Numbered from the stretch's first letter, positions 47,288 through 52,823 are shown. The stretch: 64,000 bases of DNA from Acanthosepion esculentum (GCA_964036315.1 OZ038495.1:24534690-24598689); one strand, 5' to 3'. The notes: generated by a model from the letters alone, not told the origin. Translations and numbers: made by a program.

Positions 47288-47612
47288 AATATACTTCTCG
47301 TTACCATAAACATTTTAAACTTACATTATTTTCTTATTATTTCTCGATAGTCTGGTTCATTATGGTTACATTCAACAACGATATTGTCTTTTCTTTTTTC
47401 TTTGCATTCGCTCTCATTCAGTGTTCCCAGAAAAGACTCTTCAAGCAATTTCTTGTTCTACTTGTTAATTTTCATTATTTATCAGTTCAGATGTTGTTTT
47501 GCTTATAAATTATGAATCATTAATTATGGTACTTTTGCTATATTTCAGATGTGAGACTGACAAGGATTTAAATGAGTCTATACCACTTGAGACAGAAGAA
47601 TCCAAATGTTAA
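8911..47612 (+). CDS. SLC22-family organic ion transporter, 10 exons, 550 aa
   Basis: Plasma-membrane solute carrier of the major facilitator superfamily, SLC22 branch (OCT/OCTN/OAT type). The ten exons sum to 1653 nt, giving 550 residues plus TAA, the usual SLC22 length. Visible landmarks: N-terminus [20 protein letters not shown]1 about 20-42; extracellular loop 43-122 with Cys49, Cys88 and Cys105 and sequons N56DT, N93ET and N99ET; GWLADRFGRK at 152-161 (MFS loop 2-3 motif); ESPRWLL at 270-276 after TM6; [14 protein letters not shown] in TM7-8; NRIGRKK at 384-390; ELYPTCIRN at 445-453; LPET at 507-510 after TM12; a short acidic tail. Arg464 sits where OCTs carry a substrate-binding Asp and OAT/OCTN carriers carry Arg, so an anion or zwitterion substrate is more likely than a simple cation; this is inference. 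All introns are GT-AG. No close orthologue can be named from sequence alone. Confidence 0.95.
9115..9245. repeat. Inverted repeat with ggacGAAACGC motif
   Basis: Arms near 9119-9140 (atatgaacaaaaacaaaaag) and 9222-9242 are reverse complements. The interior contains GAGGACGAAACGC on the minus strand and gcaaaacgcg on the plus strand, resembling decayed ends of PLE or related elements. Confidence 0.45.
9735..10040 (+). mobile_element. LINE 3' end, fragment A
   Basis: Plus-strand similarity to the LINE tails at 15560-15945 and 44728-45090: atgcaaccgcca, tttcttttctcacacttccc, acctgtggaa, aatgcaatgtcaatcg. It ends in the shared terminus gcttggggtgaaaagataaa followed by an A-rich stretch. Frames are broken. 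Confidence 0.6.
10396..10640. repeat. Direct repeat, left copy (candidate LTR)
   Basis: About 240 bases closely matching 12977-13215 in the same orientation (shared blocks include ttattaacaggt, acattcccacgttcggct, ccaaggtca-cctcagaag, ctgagccaaatacactg). On the minus strand the copies contain AATAAA motifs. Confidence 0.6.
10642..10800. repeat. Tandem repeat, about 64-65 bp x 2.4
   Basis: The block ataaaaaaagattcattta ... actccttac is repeated at 10642, 10706 and 10771. Confidence 0.85.
10801..12976. other. Interior between the 240-bp direct repeats
   Basis: About 2.2 kb without recognisable protein domains; only short unrelated frames. It includes a short CT run near 12601-12630. It could be the internal part of a non-autonomous LTR element or ordinary intron. 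Confidence 0.4.
12977..13215. repeat. Direct repeat, right copy (candidate LTR)
   Basis: Same orientation partner of 10396-10640, with scattered substitutions, implying an old duplication or insertion. Confidence 0.6.
13216..13654. other. No feature seen (intron 1)
   Basis: AT-rich intron sequence without recognised repeat or gene. Confidence 0.55.
13655..13895 (-). mobile_element. LINE 3' end, fragment B (minus)
   Basis: The reverse complement reads ttcaaatgtaatgtcaatcg, then accccttgcgtgctagtggc and cgccttgcttggggtgaca, the same 3' terminus as fragment A and 15560-15945 but inverted. Confidence 0.55.
13896..14800. other. No gene; weakly repeated sequence
   Basis: A stretch near 13925-14010 (attcaaaagttcgtcaaa) resembles 43020-43100, hinting at an unnamed dispersed repeat. 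Otherwise nothing is recognised. Confidence 0.45.
14821..15945 (+). mobile_element. Decayed LINE: RT fragment plus C-terminal tail
   Basis: At 14821-15005 a frame reads [10 protein letters not shown] ... FFLSN ... [20 protein letters not shown], i.e. the reverse-transcriptase region with the PQGS turn (Jockey/CR1-like order). Frameshifted remnants follow. At 15640-15830 comes [18 protein letters not shown], then LWNCLPALP, the usual post-RT tail, and then a 3' UTR ending ttggagtgaaatgataaaaa. No intact frame. Confidence 0.75.
16383..16422. repeat. (TA)n microsatellite
   Basis: About 40 bases of TA. Confidence 0.96.
16548..16590 (-). ncRNA. Hammerhead-ribozyme-like motif
   Basis: On the minus strand: TTTGT, CTGATGA, A-GGTC-GCGA-GACC-G, GAAA, a short ACGCGTGT helix, GTA, then GCAAA. 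Stem I (TTTGT/GCAAA), stem II with a GNRA loop, the two invariant core strings and a GUA cleavage triplet are in type I hammerhead order. The pair next to the core (10.1/11.1) is A/G instead of the usual G/C, so activity is uncertain. Confidence 0.4.
17076..17116. repeat. (TA)n microsatellite
   Basis: About 40 bases of TA. Confidence 0.96.
17227..18053. mobile_element. Fold-back element with ~140-bp inverted termini
   Basis: Arms 17227-17364 and 17911-18053 are reverse complements, ending TTACACAAC at the left and GTTGTGTAA at the right. Shared inner blocks include ccccggtgtatagactg and gtcagtcttattcaa. The 550-base interior is AT-rich with its own nested palindrome (about 17440-17590, aaatcatatttagataatt) and no transposase. 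Non-autonomous. Confidence 0.75.
18049..18132. repeat. (TA)n(CATA)n microsatellite
   Basis: A TA array with a CATA end between the fold-back element and the PLE-end hairpin. Confidence 0.95.
18134..18335 (+). mobile_element. PLE 3'-end copy as a hairpin
   Basis: 18134-18255 is a near-perfect palindrome (aagtgaacattgaagtcaa ... ttgacttcaatgttcactt) built of two head-to-head PLE ends around gtggcctga. The right half has CTGACGA, TTGC-GGCTA-GCAT, GAAACAGCCTGTC; it continues with the family terminus cgctctatctctgatattga. It lies 181 bp before exon 2. Confidence 0.7.
18337..18378. repeat. (TA)n microsatellite
   Basis: A TA array directly after the PLE terminus, about 135 bp before exon 2. Confidence 0.96.
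18516..18738 (+). CDS. SLC22 exon 2 (extracellular loop)
   Basis: Completes Arg48 and encodes residues 49-122: the large first extracellular loop with three Cys and three N-x-T sequons, ending in [15 protein letters not shown], a hallmark SLC22 stretch before TM2. The acceptor follows a ctttttcctacctag tract and the donor is gtaagt. The exon ends in phase 0. Confidence 0.95.
18739..19539. other. No feature seen (intron 2 start)
   Basis: AT-rich intron sequence, no recognised element. Confidence 0.6.
19540..19835. repeat. Degenerate tandem repeat (gtgtaaaccgg type)
   Basis: Irregular units, roughly 30-60 bp, around the words gtgtaaaccggacc, tgtctacctatttac and ctagtataaactgg. Confidence 0.65.
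19900..20850. repeat. 68-bp minisatellite within a decayed array
   Basis: Between about 20475 and 20845 the unit (ataaccacaatagttatttt + cttcaactttttataattac + ctaaataattttttatataa + ttacctaa) repeats with exact 68-bp spacing at 20485, 20553, 20621, 20689, 20757 and 20825. The 570 bases upstream are older, diverged relatives of the same unit. Confidence 0.93.
20851..21774. other. No feature seen (intron 2)
   Basis: AT-rich intron with T runs; nothing recognised. Confidence 0.55.
21775..22150 (+). mobile_element. 5S-rRNA-derived SINE, copy 2
   Basis: The head matches 5S rRNA well: gttgaaacaccggttctcgt, accgaagttaagcaaggccg, gatcagtacctagatgggtg, accgcttg. The body has gagttcgacttcc and atgggtta blocks, then cttacaatctaaaaa and the family tail taacctgcaaagggtaggta. 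Confidence 0.85.
22151..22974. other. No gene; repeat-like intron
   Basis: Contains words (gttgtcgggaggc, tgtcatgtggcttttaggta) vaguely related to the ~200-bp satellite but too diverged to delimit. Confidence 0.4.
23190..23535 (-). mobile_element. Inverted LINE tail fragment
   Basis: Minus-strand [17 protein letters not shown] (about 23340-23395) is the C-terminal tail of the same LINE lineage as 6330-6592, lying backwards between two plus-strand RT pieces. Confidence 0.6.
23661..23740. mobile_element. 80-bp mariner MITE (Hsmar1/MADE1-type termini)
   Basis: Exactly 80 bp with 29-bp perfect terminal inverted repeats starting TTAGGTTGGTGCAAAA, flanked by TA on both sides. Removing the element plus one TA (82 bp) rejoins the host LINE as [13 protein letters not shown] in one frame, which fixes the boundaries. 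Those termini and the 80-bp size are those of human MADE1, derived from the Hsmar1 mariner. No transposase here. Confidence 0.93.
24690..27640. repeat. ~200-bp satellite array 1 (about 15 units)
   Basis: Diverged tandem units of about 190-200 bp with recurring words: ataagatttactgaag, cacagtcgcgcgttgtcg, gtgtttagtgttcgctgtag, aaaatatttgggaa, atttcttaggg, agaaaaccaaataatttcga, gatgatgttaatcttactaa. Units before about 25600 are more decayed. It stops about 60 bp before exon 3. The same unit forms the array at 60060-62200. Confidence 0.88.
27703..27806 (+). CDS. SLC22 exon 3 (TM2, loop 2-3)
   Basis: Residues 123-156 plus two bases of Arg157. It begins [10 protein letters not shown], the conserved lead into TM2, and ends in GWLADR, the first half of the MFS loop 2-3 motif. 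The acceptor is tatttcatatag and the donor gtaagt. The ~200-bp satellite array of intron 2 reaches to within about 60 bp of this exon. Confidence 0.95.
28262..28852. repeat. Complex (TA)n block, ~590 bp
   Basis: A CA start, then TA repeats broken by tatatTatat, gata, gtata and ttttata variants, ending in about 80 bases of pure TA. Part of intron 3. Just upstream (28125-28260) are words related to the PLE terminus (tatcagatagagcatgtgtg). Confidence 0.97.
28853..29253. other. No feature seen (intron 3)
   Basis: Plain AT-rich intron up to the exon 4 acceptor. Confidence 0.65.
29254..29408 (+). CDS. SLC22 exon 4 (TM3-TM4)
   Basis: Finishes Arg157 and the FGRK half of the MFS motif, then encodes TM3 and TM4 through residue 208 plus one base of Gly209. 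The acceptor is cttttcattacag and the donor gtacgc. Confidence 0.94.
29555..30065. repeat. ~23-bp minisatellite, degenerate
   Basis: About 20 units of the type cagtagacgttgaatgccttgg with frequent substitutions and small indels, in intron 4. Confidence 0.9.
30066..31322. other. No feature seen (intron 4)
   Basis: More GC-balanced intron with no recognisable repeat or coding region. Confidence 0.55.
31323..31692. repeat. (TA)n arrays with interspersed aggactttac
   Basis: TA at 31323-31390, then 31462-31692 in which TA stretches alternate with aggactttac(ttccc)tata blocks: a compound minisatellite. Confidence 0.95.
31723..32267. mobile_element. Palindromic tRNA-like element, copy 2 (221-bp arms)
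   Basis: Arms 31723-31943 and 32046-32267 are near-perfect reverse complements around a 102-base centre. Each arm holds a tRNA-like sequence. On the plus strand at about 32052-32137: acceptor GTCCT/AGGAC, anticodon stem CGTCA/TGACG with loop GGCTATA, a variable arm TCC-GTATA-GGA as in Ser/Leu tRNAs, and T-arm GCAGG-TTCGAAT-CCTGT. Position 33 is G, not U, so a working tRNA is unlikely. It ends 62 bp before exon 5. Confidence 0.85.
32330..32501 (+). CDS. SLC22 exon 5 (TM5-TM6)
   Basis: Residues 209-265 plus two bases of Trp266. It begins [14 protein letters not shown] and covers TM5 and TM6. The acceptor is cttttcacttttttcag and the donor gtaagt. A long palindrome (31723-32267) ends 62 bp before this exon. 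Confidence 0.94.
32502..32984. other. No feature seen (intron 5 start)
   Basis: AT-rich intron without recognised elements. Confidence 0.55.
32985..34460 (+). mobile_element. Penelope-like element, RT tail + GIY-YIG endonuclease, broken
   Basis: Frame-shifted coding remnants in order: [35 protein letters not shown] (33165-33225), [15 protein letters not shown] (about 33267-33312), [20 protein letters not shown] (33339-33398), a cysteine linker [14 protein letters not shown] (33502-33543), and [13 protein letters not shown] (33595-33640), the YIG part of a GIY-YIG nuclease. [16 protein letters not shown] and SELI-like ends follow near 33820-33890. This RT-linker-GIY-YIG order is that of PLEs. 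The non-coding 3' part (33890-34460) includes the hammerhead-like segment and the terminus tctatccctgataagaagca. No intact frame. Confidence 0.85.
34315..34372 (+). ncRNA. Hammerhead-like motif in PLE copy, degenerate
   Basis: GGCCTGACGA, TTGC-GTTTA-GCAT, GAAACAGACTGTT. The core strings are kept but the cleavage region reads GTTATTTC and the stem I partner is lost, so probably inactive. Confidence 0.4.
34461..34545. repeat. (TA)n microsatellite between facing PLE ends
   Basis: TA with GTAT interruptions separating two PLE 3' ends that face each other. Confidence 0.95.
34546..35345 (-). mobile_element. PLE 3' region, inverted copy
   Basis: The reverse complement matches 3490-4258: the cggacgaaaa-gtgctataac start, two direct subrepeats with accgccaaaatagactaccc-like blocks, and the hammerhead-like end. 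Non-coding. Confidence 0.85.
34564..34617 (-). ncRNA. Hammerhead-like motif, complete layout
   Basis: Minus strand: CACT-cat-GGC, CTGACGA, TTGC-ATCTA-GCAT, GAA, ACAGACTGT, C, GCC-tcta-AGTG. Stem I (GGC/GCC plus CACT/AGTG across an internal loop), both core strings, a short stem III and a GUC cleavage triplet are all present in type I order (54 nt). The core-closing pair of stem II is T/T, which is unusual. Confidence 0.55.
35346..35745 (+). mobile_element. PLE 3' region, plus copy (head-to-head with previous)
   Basis: Forms a large inverted repeat with 34546-35345. It carries cttccggtaaaataaccgcc, acccacaatgcaccactgac, the hammerhead-like segment, and the terminus cgctctatctctgatattga ... 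atatttcttcat before a TA/TG array. Confidence 0.85.
35591..35644 (+). ncRNA. Hammerhead-like motif, complete layout
   Basis: Plus strand: CACT-cgt-GGC, CTGACGA, TTGC-ATATA-GCAT, GAA, ACAGACTGT, C, GCC-tcta-AGTG. Same 54-nt layout as 34564-34617 with loop substitutions only, so stems are preserved between copies. Confidence 0.55.
35740..35886. repeat. (TA)n / (TG)n microsatellite
   Basis: TATA/GTATA variants followed by about 65 bases of TG. Confidence 0.97.
35887..36897. other. Intron 5 with TA/TG arrays; possible LINE tail
   Basis: TA arrays at 36270-36332 and TA/TG at 36425-36492, preceded by similar single-copy blocks (gtttaaactgcagttttttaa / gtttccactcctgttgttttt). At 36740-36835 a frame reads [20 protein letters not shown], faintly like the LINE post-RT tail. 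Confidence 0.5.
36898..37285 (+). mobile_element. 5S-rRNA-derived SINE, copy 3
   Basis: The head reads gcttacggccatatcaggtt, gaaacaccg, gatcaccgaagttaagcaac, gtcgaggctgctcagtacct, ttggtgacc, a clear 5S rRNA derivative missing the gggaataccag block. A tRNA-like ggtggtgtaatggataatgt ... gagttccaattcc body follows, then cagctatgggttaactag and the tail ending (aatc)n. Confidence 0.88.
37362..37500 (+). mobile_element. tRNA-derived SINE, copy 1
   Basis: An A-box-like ggtgtaatggttagcaagct and B-box-like gagttcgatcctcac within a tRNA-like 75-base head, then ctaatttcggccttgtgtca and catctaagctacgcttgga. The second copy is at 38815-38960. Confidence 0.75.
37839..38060 (+). CDS. SLC22 exon 6 (cytosolic central loop)
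   Basis: Finishes Trp266 and encodes residues 267-339, including [13 protein letters not shown], the cytosolic helical loop between TM6 and TM7, and the start of TM7 ([12 protein letters not shown]). The acceptor has an exceptional uninterrupted run of more than 20 T before acag. The donor is gtaaaa, a little weaker than the others. Confidence 0.94.
38061..38814. other. No gene (intron 6 start)
   Basis: Contains a degenerate ttgataaagttcctaagagg, acaaaaagcg motif (38269-38298) resembling the ends of PLE-type elements. Nothing else recognised. Confidence 0.45.
38815..38960 (+). mobile_element. tRNA-derived SINE, copy 2
   Basis: Diverged relative of 37362-37500: ggtggaatgattaacaagct, gtgaattcgatc, cttaatttcggccctgtgcc, acatttaagctacgcc. 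Confidence 0.7.
38964..39062. repeat. (TA)n(GA)n microsatellite
   Basis: TA then GA, directly after the SINE. Confidence 0.96.
39198..39252. repeat. (TA)n microsatellite
   Basis: About 55 bases of TA. Confidence 0.96.
39526..39592. repeat. (TA)n(TG)n microsatellite
   Basis: TA followed by a short TG run. Confidence 0.96.
39764..39820. repeat. (TA)n microsatellite close to exon 7
   Basis: TA array ending about 60 bp before the exon 7 acceptor. Confidence 0.96.
39881..40107 (+). CDS. SLC22 exon 7 (TM7-TM9)
   Basis: Residues 341-415 after the split Trp340, plus one base of His416. It contains [23 protein letters not shown] at 373-376 and the NRIGRKK intracellular loop. The acceptor is caattattcag and the donor gtaaga. 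The reading frame runs on into the intron, but the GT site and the in-phase next exon fix the end. Confidence 0.94.
40381..41195 (-). mobile_element. RLE-type LINE (R4/Dong-like) 3' fragment, copy 1
   Basis: A minus-strand open frame of about 230 codons (from about 41190 to stop at 40498) is the C-terminal part of a LINE protein with a restriction-like endonuclease: zinc knuckle [18 protein letters not shown] (C-x2-C-x8-H-x4-C), RHD, then RPD-x14-D ([12 protein letters not shown] ... CLLIDM) and KYKDLEIEI. The frame is intact over this span. A 3' UTR of about 115 bases ends in GGAAATAATAATAA, and both sides are (TAA)n, i.e. 5'-truncated insertion into a TAA repeat. Confidence 0.88.
41196..41248. 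repeat. (TTA)n microsatellite
   Basis: The trinucleotide array flanking the 5' truncation point of RLE LINE copy 1. Confidence 0.96.
41572..41771 (-). mobile_element. RLE-type LINE 3' fragment, copy 2
   Basis: About 200 bases nearly identical to 40389-40579 (last codons ALSM-stop, 3' UTR with a longer A tract). TAA arrays at 41541-41572 and 41772-41826 flank it. Confidence 0.88.
41772..41826. repeat. (TTA)n microsatellite
   Basis: About 55 bases of TTA separating RLE LINE copies 2 and 3. Confidence 0.96.
41827..42327 (-). mobile_element. RLE-type LINE 3' fragment, copy 3 (older)
   Basis: A diverged copy of the same 3' end reaching back into the nuclease domain (minus-strand [27 protein letters not shown] complement), with frameshifts. 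Followed by a (TTA)n at 42328-42380. Confidence 0.83.
42328..42380. repeat. (TTA)n microsatellite
   Basis: Third trinucleotide array in the cluster, at the 5' truncation of copy 3. Confidence 0.96.
42682..42863 (+). CDS. SLC22 exon 8 (TM10-TM11)
   Basis: Completes His416 and encodes residues 417-476 with the conserved [18 protein letters not shown] and [14 protein letters not shown] segments. Arg464 is the substrate-charge signature position. The acceptor is attattcattacag and the donor gtacgt. The exon ends in phase 0. Confidence 0.95.
43200..43990 (+). mobile_element. Decayed LINE (RT to tail) with internal palindrome
   Basis: Plus-strand remnants: [10 protein letters not shown] (about 43223), an RT C-motif; [24 protein letters not shown] (43500-43558); [14 protein letters not shown] (43575-43616); and a tail with [12 protein letters not shown]. 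Stops and shifts throughout. A perfect palindrome at 43410-43450 interrupts it. Confidence 0.65.
44160..45095 (+). mobile_element. LINE tail fragments, same family as 15560-15945
   Basis: 44165-44280 resembles 15460-15560 (tagagattctagataaatcc-type), then unrelated sequence, then 44728-45090: [29 protein letters not shown], a 3' UTR and the terminus cttggagtgaaatgattgaa. The intervening 44285-44600 contains short direct repeats (tttgtaatgtcaacgaatac; agtaatcagtatagactaga types). Confidence 0.65.
45096..45890. other. No feature seen (intron 8)
   Basis: AT-rich intron with no recognised element. Confidence 0.5.
45891..46180 (+). mobile_element. LINE post-RT tail fragment
   Basis: [49 protein letters not shown]: the conserved tail of a LINE, 5'-truncated. 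Confidence 0.6.
46195..46590. mobile_element. tRNA-like element, copy 3
   Basis: One arm (46205-46325) plus a minus-strand tRNA-like sequence (46326-46405; loop GGCTATA between TCA/TGA-type stems and caggttcgattcctatcgga). Then sequence shared with the centre of copy 2 in reverse (aatgtaaacaaatgacg) and the flank aaagtccgacaattatttta seen at 31705. The second arm is lost. Confidence 0.7.
46655..46815 (+). CDS. SLC22 exon 9 (TM12)
   Basis: Residues 477-529 plus two bases of Arg530. It contains TM12 and the terminal LPETTNK motif at 507-513. The acceptor is tctttttctctcag and the donor gtaata. Confidence 0.94.
47211..47286. repeat. (CA)n(TA)n microsatellite
   Basis: CA then TA in intron 9. 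Confidence 0.96.
47549..47612 (+). CDS. SLC22 exon 10 (C-terminal tail, stop)
   Basis: Finishes Arg530 and encodes 20 mostly polar residues ending in EESKC before TAA at 47610-47612. The acceptor is gctatatttcag. The tail has no family motif; it is supported by the phase match, the acceptor and the acidic composition. Confidence 0.85.
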
Positions 47613-47893
47613 TATCCAAAATAAACTGTACTTAAAAGGAAGTTGAAAGATATACTCGGATGCTCCAGGATGGATCAATTGATTTTTTATGCAACTGAAT
47701 GACATCAAGTTAATTCTTTTCTCAATAGTATTTAATGATCTGTGATGCTTATATGAATCCTCCATTCCTGGTCGAATTAAGAAAGACTAGAATTCCTTTA
47801 CTATCATTCAAACGATTTTATATTTCCAAAGTTCTTTCATAGCCTACATCTACTCTCTCTCTCTTTCTCTCTCTCTCTAACACACACACACAC

Positions 47894-47959
<66 letters not shown>

Positions 47960-49330
47960 GATGTGAAACGCTTGCGCTTGCTATAGACCAGTTAATGATC
48001 CCGGTGACAGATCAAGTAGAGTGATTTAATTTTCCTCTTCTTTTCAAGAATGAGGCTTTATAATAATTTACAGTCAGACTAATGTCCTCATCTTTGCCGT
48101 GACTACCAAAACATTTCGGCCGATGTGATCTTTGGCCTTCTTCAGGTGTCTGTTGACCCCGGTAACCTTCAAAGAATTTCGAACTAAACCCTTTATTTAT
48201 CTGGTGCCGCTGTCCATGTCTAAATTTTTTCTTTATTTTTGTATTGCTCAGTTATTGCTGGTCTTGTTATCAGAAGCTGTCCGAGTACTCTTGGATAAAA
48301 GGCGAAACGGTAATGTAGGGTGCAAGCTTGACGGCAAGGCTTTACCAGAAGCAGGCAGAAACAGTGGATTCAATAAGAAACGTGTTTCACAAACCAAGTG
48401 TTGTTTTGCGAATTTGCTGGCATTGGAATTAGGAATTCAATCTCTGGGCCGGGCGTACACATCTACACTTCGACTCATTGAAAAATTAAAAGAATATAAT
48501 TGGGTAATATTAAAAAAATAAGAGCAAGACCTGATGCCCTTATATTATAGAAAGTGAAATGAGAACAAGGCATCGACTTAGATTAAATAAAACTATCAGT
48601 TCGAAATACCATGAAGCTTACCCAGATAGACAAAACCTTGAAGAAGGCCGGAGGGAAGAGACACCTGAAGAATATCGAATATTCTAAAATATTATTAAAT
48701 ACCCAAGTATCTTTACATTTCATTCTGTATCGATGCTCAATTCTGCTGCAACAATTGCTACATCATGAATATTCCGGCTTAGAATTGGGAATTGAAAGAA
48801 TATAACTTTTGCTTTTCTTGCCAGTATCATGACAAAGATAATTTCGGTAATTGTGATTGGCAATATCATTCTTCAAAGTACCTCATCTAGAAAAAATATA
48901 ATAAATTCTTAAACTGAACGCTAGGTCTTCCATTTAAAAAAGTTCATCAATATATTCTCTATATTTTTGTTTCAGTAGTTGCCGATAGCAAACAATATTG
49001 TATCAATTTCGAAATTCATTGTCCCAGAGTAAAATAAGTTTCGTAAATATATGTACGATACTCATGCCCGGCACCAGTTTCGAATTCTACTGATTTAGTT
49101 CGTAAGAAAATAAAATCAAATACACAGAACTTTTCGTCGATTATTTTTATCACAATTCTATTATTACTTATCATTTCTAATTGCAATGAACAAAATAATT
49201 GGCACAAATGGGAAGAAAACAGAAATAATGGGCGTTCTGAATGCACAGTAAAATATTCACTGGTTCGTTTTGTTCGGTTTTCCAACCCTTTGCACGTGAT
49301 TTAAAGCCAGAAAATACACTTCTTATTATT
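47613..49330. other. 3' flank of SLC22; no second gene supported
   Basis: Holds a CT/CA/TA array at 47853-47955 and, on the minus strand at 48106-48140, CTGAAGAAGGCC...GGCCGAAATG, again like PLE/hammerhead-type ends. A 129-codon frame at 48132-48521 has no recognisable domain. Confidence 0.5.
47620..47625 (+). promoter_or_regulatory. Candidate polyadenylation signal AATAAA
   Basis: A canonical AATAAA lies 8 bases after the SLC22 stop codon. Use of this site would give an unusually short 3' UTR, so a downstream site is equally possible; the next clear AATAAA is near 48584. Confidence 0.35.
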
Positions 49331-52300
49331 TAACACTTAGCTGGAAGCAGAAAAAGTGATACACGTCATATTAATTAACACTTAGCTGGGAGCAGAAAAA
49401 GTGATACACGTCATATTAATTAACACTTAGCTGGGAGCAGAAAAAGTGATACACGTCATATTAATTAACACTTATTTGGGAGCAGAAAAAGTGATACACG
49501 TCAGATTAATTAACACTTAGCTGGGAGCAGAAAAAGTGATACACGTCATATTAATTAACACTTAGCTGGGAGCAGAAAAAGTGATACATGTCATATTAAT
49601 TAACACTTATTTGGGAGCAGAATAAGTGATACACGTCATATTAATTAACACTTAGCTGGGAGCAGAAAAAGTGATACACGTCATATTAATTAACACTTAG
49701 CTGGGATCAGAAAAAGTGATACATGTCATATTAATTAACACTTAGCTGGGATCAGAAAAAATGATACGCGTCATATTAATTAAAACTTAGCTGGGAGCAG
49801 AAAAAGTGATACGCGTCATATTAATTAACACTTAGCTGGGAGCAGAAAAAGTGATACATGTCATATTAATTAACACTTAGCTGGGAGCAGAAAAAGTGAT
49901 ACACGTCATATTAATTAACACTTATTTGGGAGCAAAAAAAGTGATACACGTCATATTAATTAACACTTAGCTGGGAGCAGAAAAAGTGATACACGTCATA
50001 TTAATTAACACTTATTTGGGAGCAGAAAAAGTGAAACACGTCATATTAATTAACACTTAGCTGGGAGCAGAAAAAGTGATACACGTCATATTAATTAACA
50101 CTTAGCTGGGATCAGAAAAAGTGATACATGTCATATTAATTAACACTTATTTGGGAGCAGAAAAAGTGATACACGTCATATTAATTAACACTTAGCTGGG
50201 AGCAGAAAAAGTGATACATGTCATATTAATTAACACTTATTTGGGAGCAGAAAAAGTGATACATGTCATATTAATTAACACTTAGCTGGGAGCAGAAAAA
50301 GTGATACATGTCATATTAATTAACACTTATTTGGGAGCAGAAAAAGTGATACACGTCATATTAATTAACACTTAGCTGGGAGCAGAAAAAGTGATACATG
50401 TCATATTAATTAACACTTAGCTGGGATCAGAAAAAGTGATACATGTCATATTAATTAACACTTAGCTGGGAGCAGAAAAAGTGATACACGTCATATTAAT
50501 TAACACTTAGCTGGGAGCAGAAAAAGTGATACACGTCATATTAATTAACACTTAGCTGGGAGCAGAAAAAGTGATACACGTCATATTAATTAACACTTAG
50601 CTGGGAGCAGAAAAAGTGATACACGTCATATTAATTAACACTTAGCTGGGAGCAGAAAAAGTGATACACGTCATATTAATTAACACTTAGCTGGGATCAG
50701 AAAAAGTGATACATGTCATATTAATTAACACTTAGCTGGGATCAGAAAAAGTGATACATGTCATATTAATTAACACTTAGCTGGGAGCAGAAAAAGTGAT
50801 ACATGTCATATTAATTAACACTTAGCTGGGATCAGAAAAAGTGATACATGTCATATTAATTAACACTTATTTGGGAGCAGAAAAAGTGATACACGTCATA
50901 TTAATTAACACTTAGCTGGGAGCAGAAAAAGTGATACATGTCATATTAATTAACACTTATTTGGGAGCAGAAAAAGTGATACACGTCATATTAATTAACA
51001 CTTAGCTGGGAGCAGAAAAAGTGATACATGTCATATTAATTAACACTTATTTGGGAGCAGAAAAAGTGATACATGTCATATTAATTAACACTTAGCTGGG
51101 AGCAGAAAAAGTGATACATGTCATATTAATTAACACTTAGCTGGGAGCAGAAAAAGTGATACATGTCATATTAATTAACACTTATTTGGGAGCAGAAAAA
51201 GTGATACACGTCATATTAATTAACACTTAGCTGGGATCAGAAAAAGTGATACATGTCATATTAATTAACACTTATTTGGGAGCAGAAAAAGTGATACATG
51301 TCATATTAATTAACACTTAGCTGGGATCAGAAAAAGTGATACACGTCATATTAATTAACACTTAGCTGGGAGCAGAAAAAGTGATACATGTCATATTAAT
51401 TAACATTTATTTGGGAGCAGAAAAAGTGATACACGTCATATTAATTAACACTTAGCTGGGAGCAGAAAAAGTGATACATGTCATATTAATTAACACTTAG
51501 CTGGGAGCAGAAAAAGTGATACACGTCATATTAATTAACACTTAGCTGGGAGCAGAAAAAGTGATACATGTCATATTAATTAACACTTATTTGGGAGCAG
51601 AAAAAGTGATACATGTCATATTAATTAACACTTAGCTGGGATCAGAAAAAGTGATACACGTCATATTAATTAACACTTAGCTGGGAGCAGAAAAAGTGAT
51701 ACATGTCATATTAATTAACACTTAGCTGGGAGCAGAAAAAGTGATACATGTCATATTAATTAACACTTATTTGGGAGCAGAAAAAGTGATACACGTCATA
51801 TTAATTAACACTTATTTGGGAGCAGAAAAAGTGATACATGTCATATTAATTAACACTTATTTGGGAGCAGAAAAAGTGATACATGTCATATTAATTAACA
51901 CTTAGCTGGGATCAGAAAAAGTGATACACGTCATATTAATTAACACTTAGCTGGGAGCAGAAAAAGTGATACATGTCATATTAATTAACACTTAGCTGGG
52001 ATCAGAAAAAGTGATACACGTCATATTAATTAACACTTAGCTGGGATCAGAAAAAGTGATACATGTCATATTAATTAACACTTAGCTGGGAGCAGAAAAA
52101 GTGATACATGTCATATTAATTAACACTTAGCTGGGAGCAGAAAAAGTGATACACGTCATATTAATTAACACTTAGCTGGGATCAGAAAAAGTGATACACG
52201 TCATATTAATTAACACTTAGCTGGGAGCAGAAAAAGTGATACATGTCATATTAATTAACACTTATTTGGGAGCAGAAAAAGTGATACACGTCATATTAAT

Positions 52301-52823
52301 TAACACTTAGCTGGGATCAGAAAAAGTGATACATGTCATATTAATTAACACTTAGCTGGGATCAGAAAAAGTGATACATGTCATATTAATTAACACTTAG
52401 CTGGGAGCAGAAAAAGTGATACATGTCATATTAATTAACACTTAGCTGGGAGCAGAAAAAGTGATACATGTCATATTAATTAACACTTAGCTGGGAGCAG
52501 AAAAAGTGATACACGTCATATTAATTAACACTTATTTGGGAGCAGAAAAAGTGATACACGTCATATTAATTAACACTTATTTGGGAGCAGAAAAAGTGAT
52601 ACGCGTCATATTAATTAACACTTAGCTGGGAGCAGAAAAAGTGATACGCGTCATATTAATTAACACTTAGCTGGGAGCAGAAAAAGTGATACACGTCATA
52701 TTAATTAACACTTAGCTGGGATCAGAAAAAGTGATACATGTCATATTAATTAACACTTATTTGGGAGCAGAAAAAGTGATACACGTCATATTAATTAACA
52801 CTTAGCTGGGAGCAGAAAAAGTG
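49331..52823. repeat. 45-bp minisatellite, about 78 units
   Basis: Unit taacacttagctgggagcag + aaaaagtgatacacgtcata + ttaat repeats with exact 45-bp spacing for 3.5 kb. Variation is mostly confined to three sites: AGCT/ATTT, GAGC/GATC, and ACACG/ACATG/ACGCG. All six frames have stops, so it is not coding. It stops abruptly at gtg against a SINE. Confidence 0.98.

Noticed and set aside
48132..48521. 129-codon plus-strand frame downstream of the transporter
   Set aside because: No recognisable domain, no supporting splice or context evidence, and its start overlaps a transposon-end-like motif.
49331..52823. CRISPR-like regular repeats
   Set aside because: There are no unique spacers; the 45-bp units are directly contiguous, in a eukaryotic genome.
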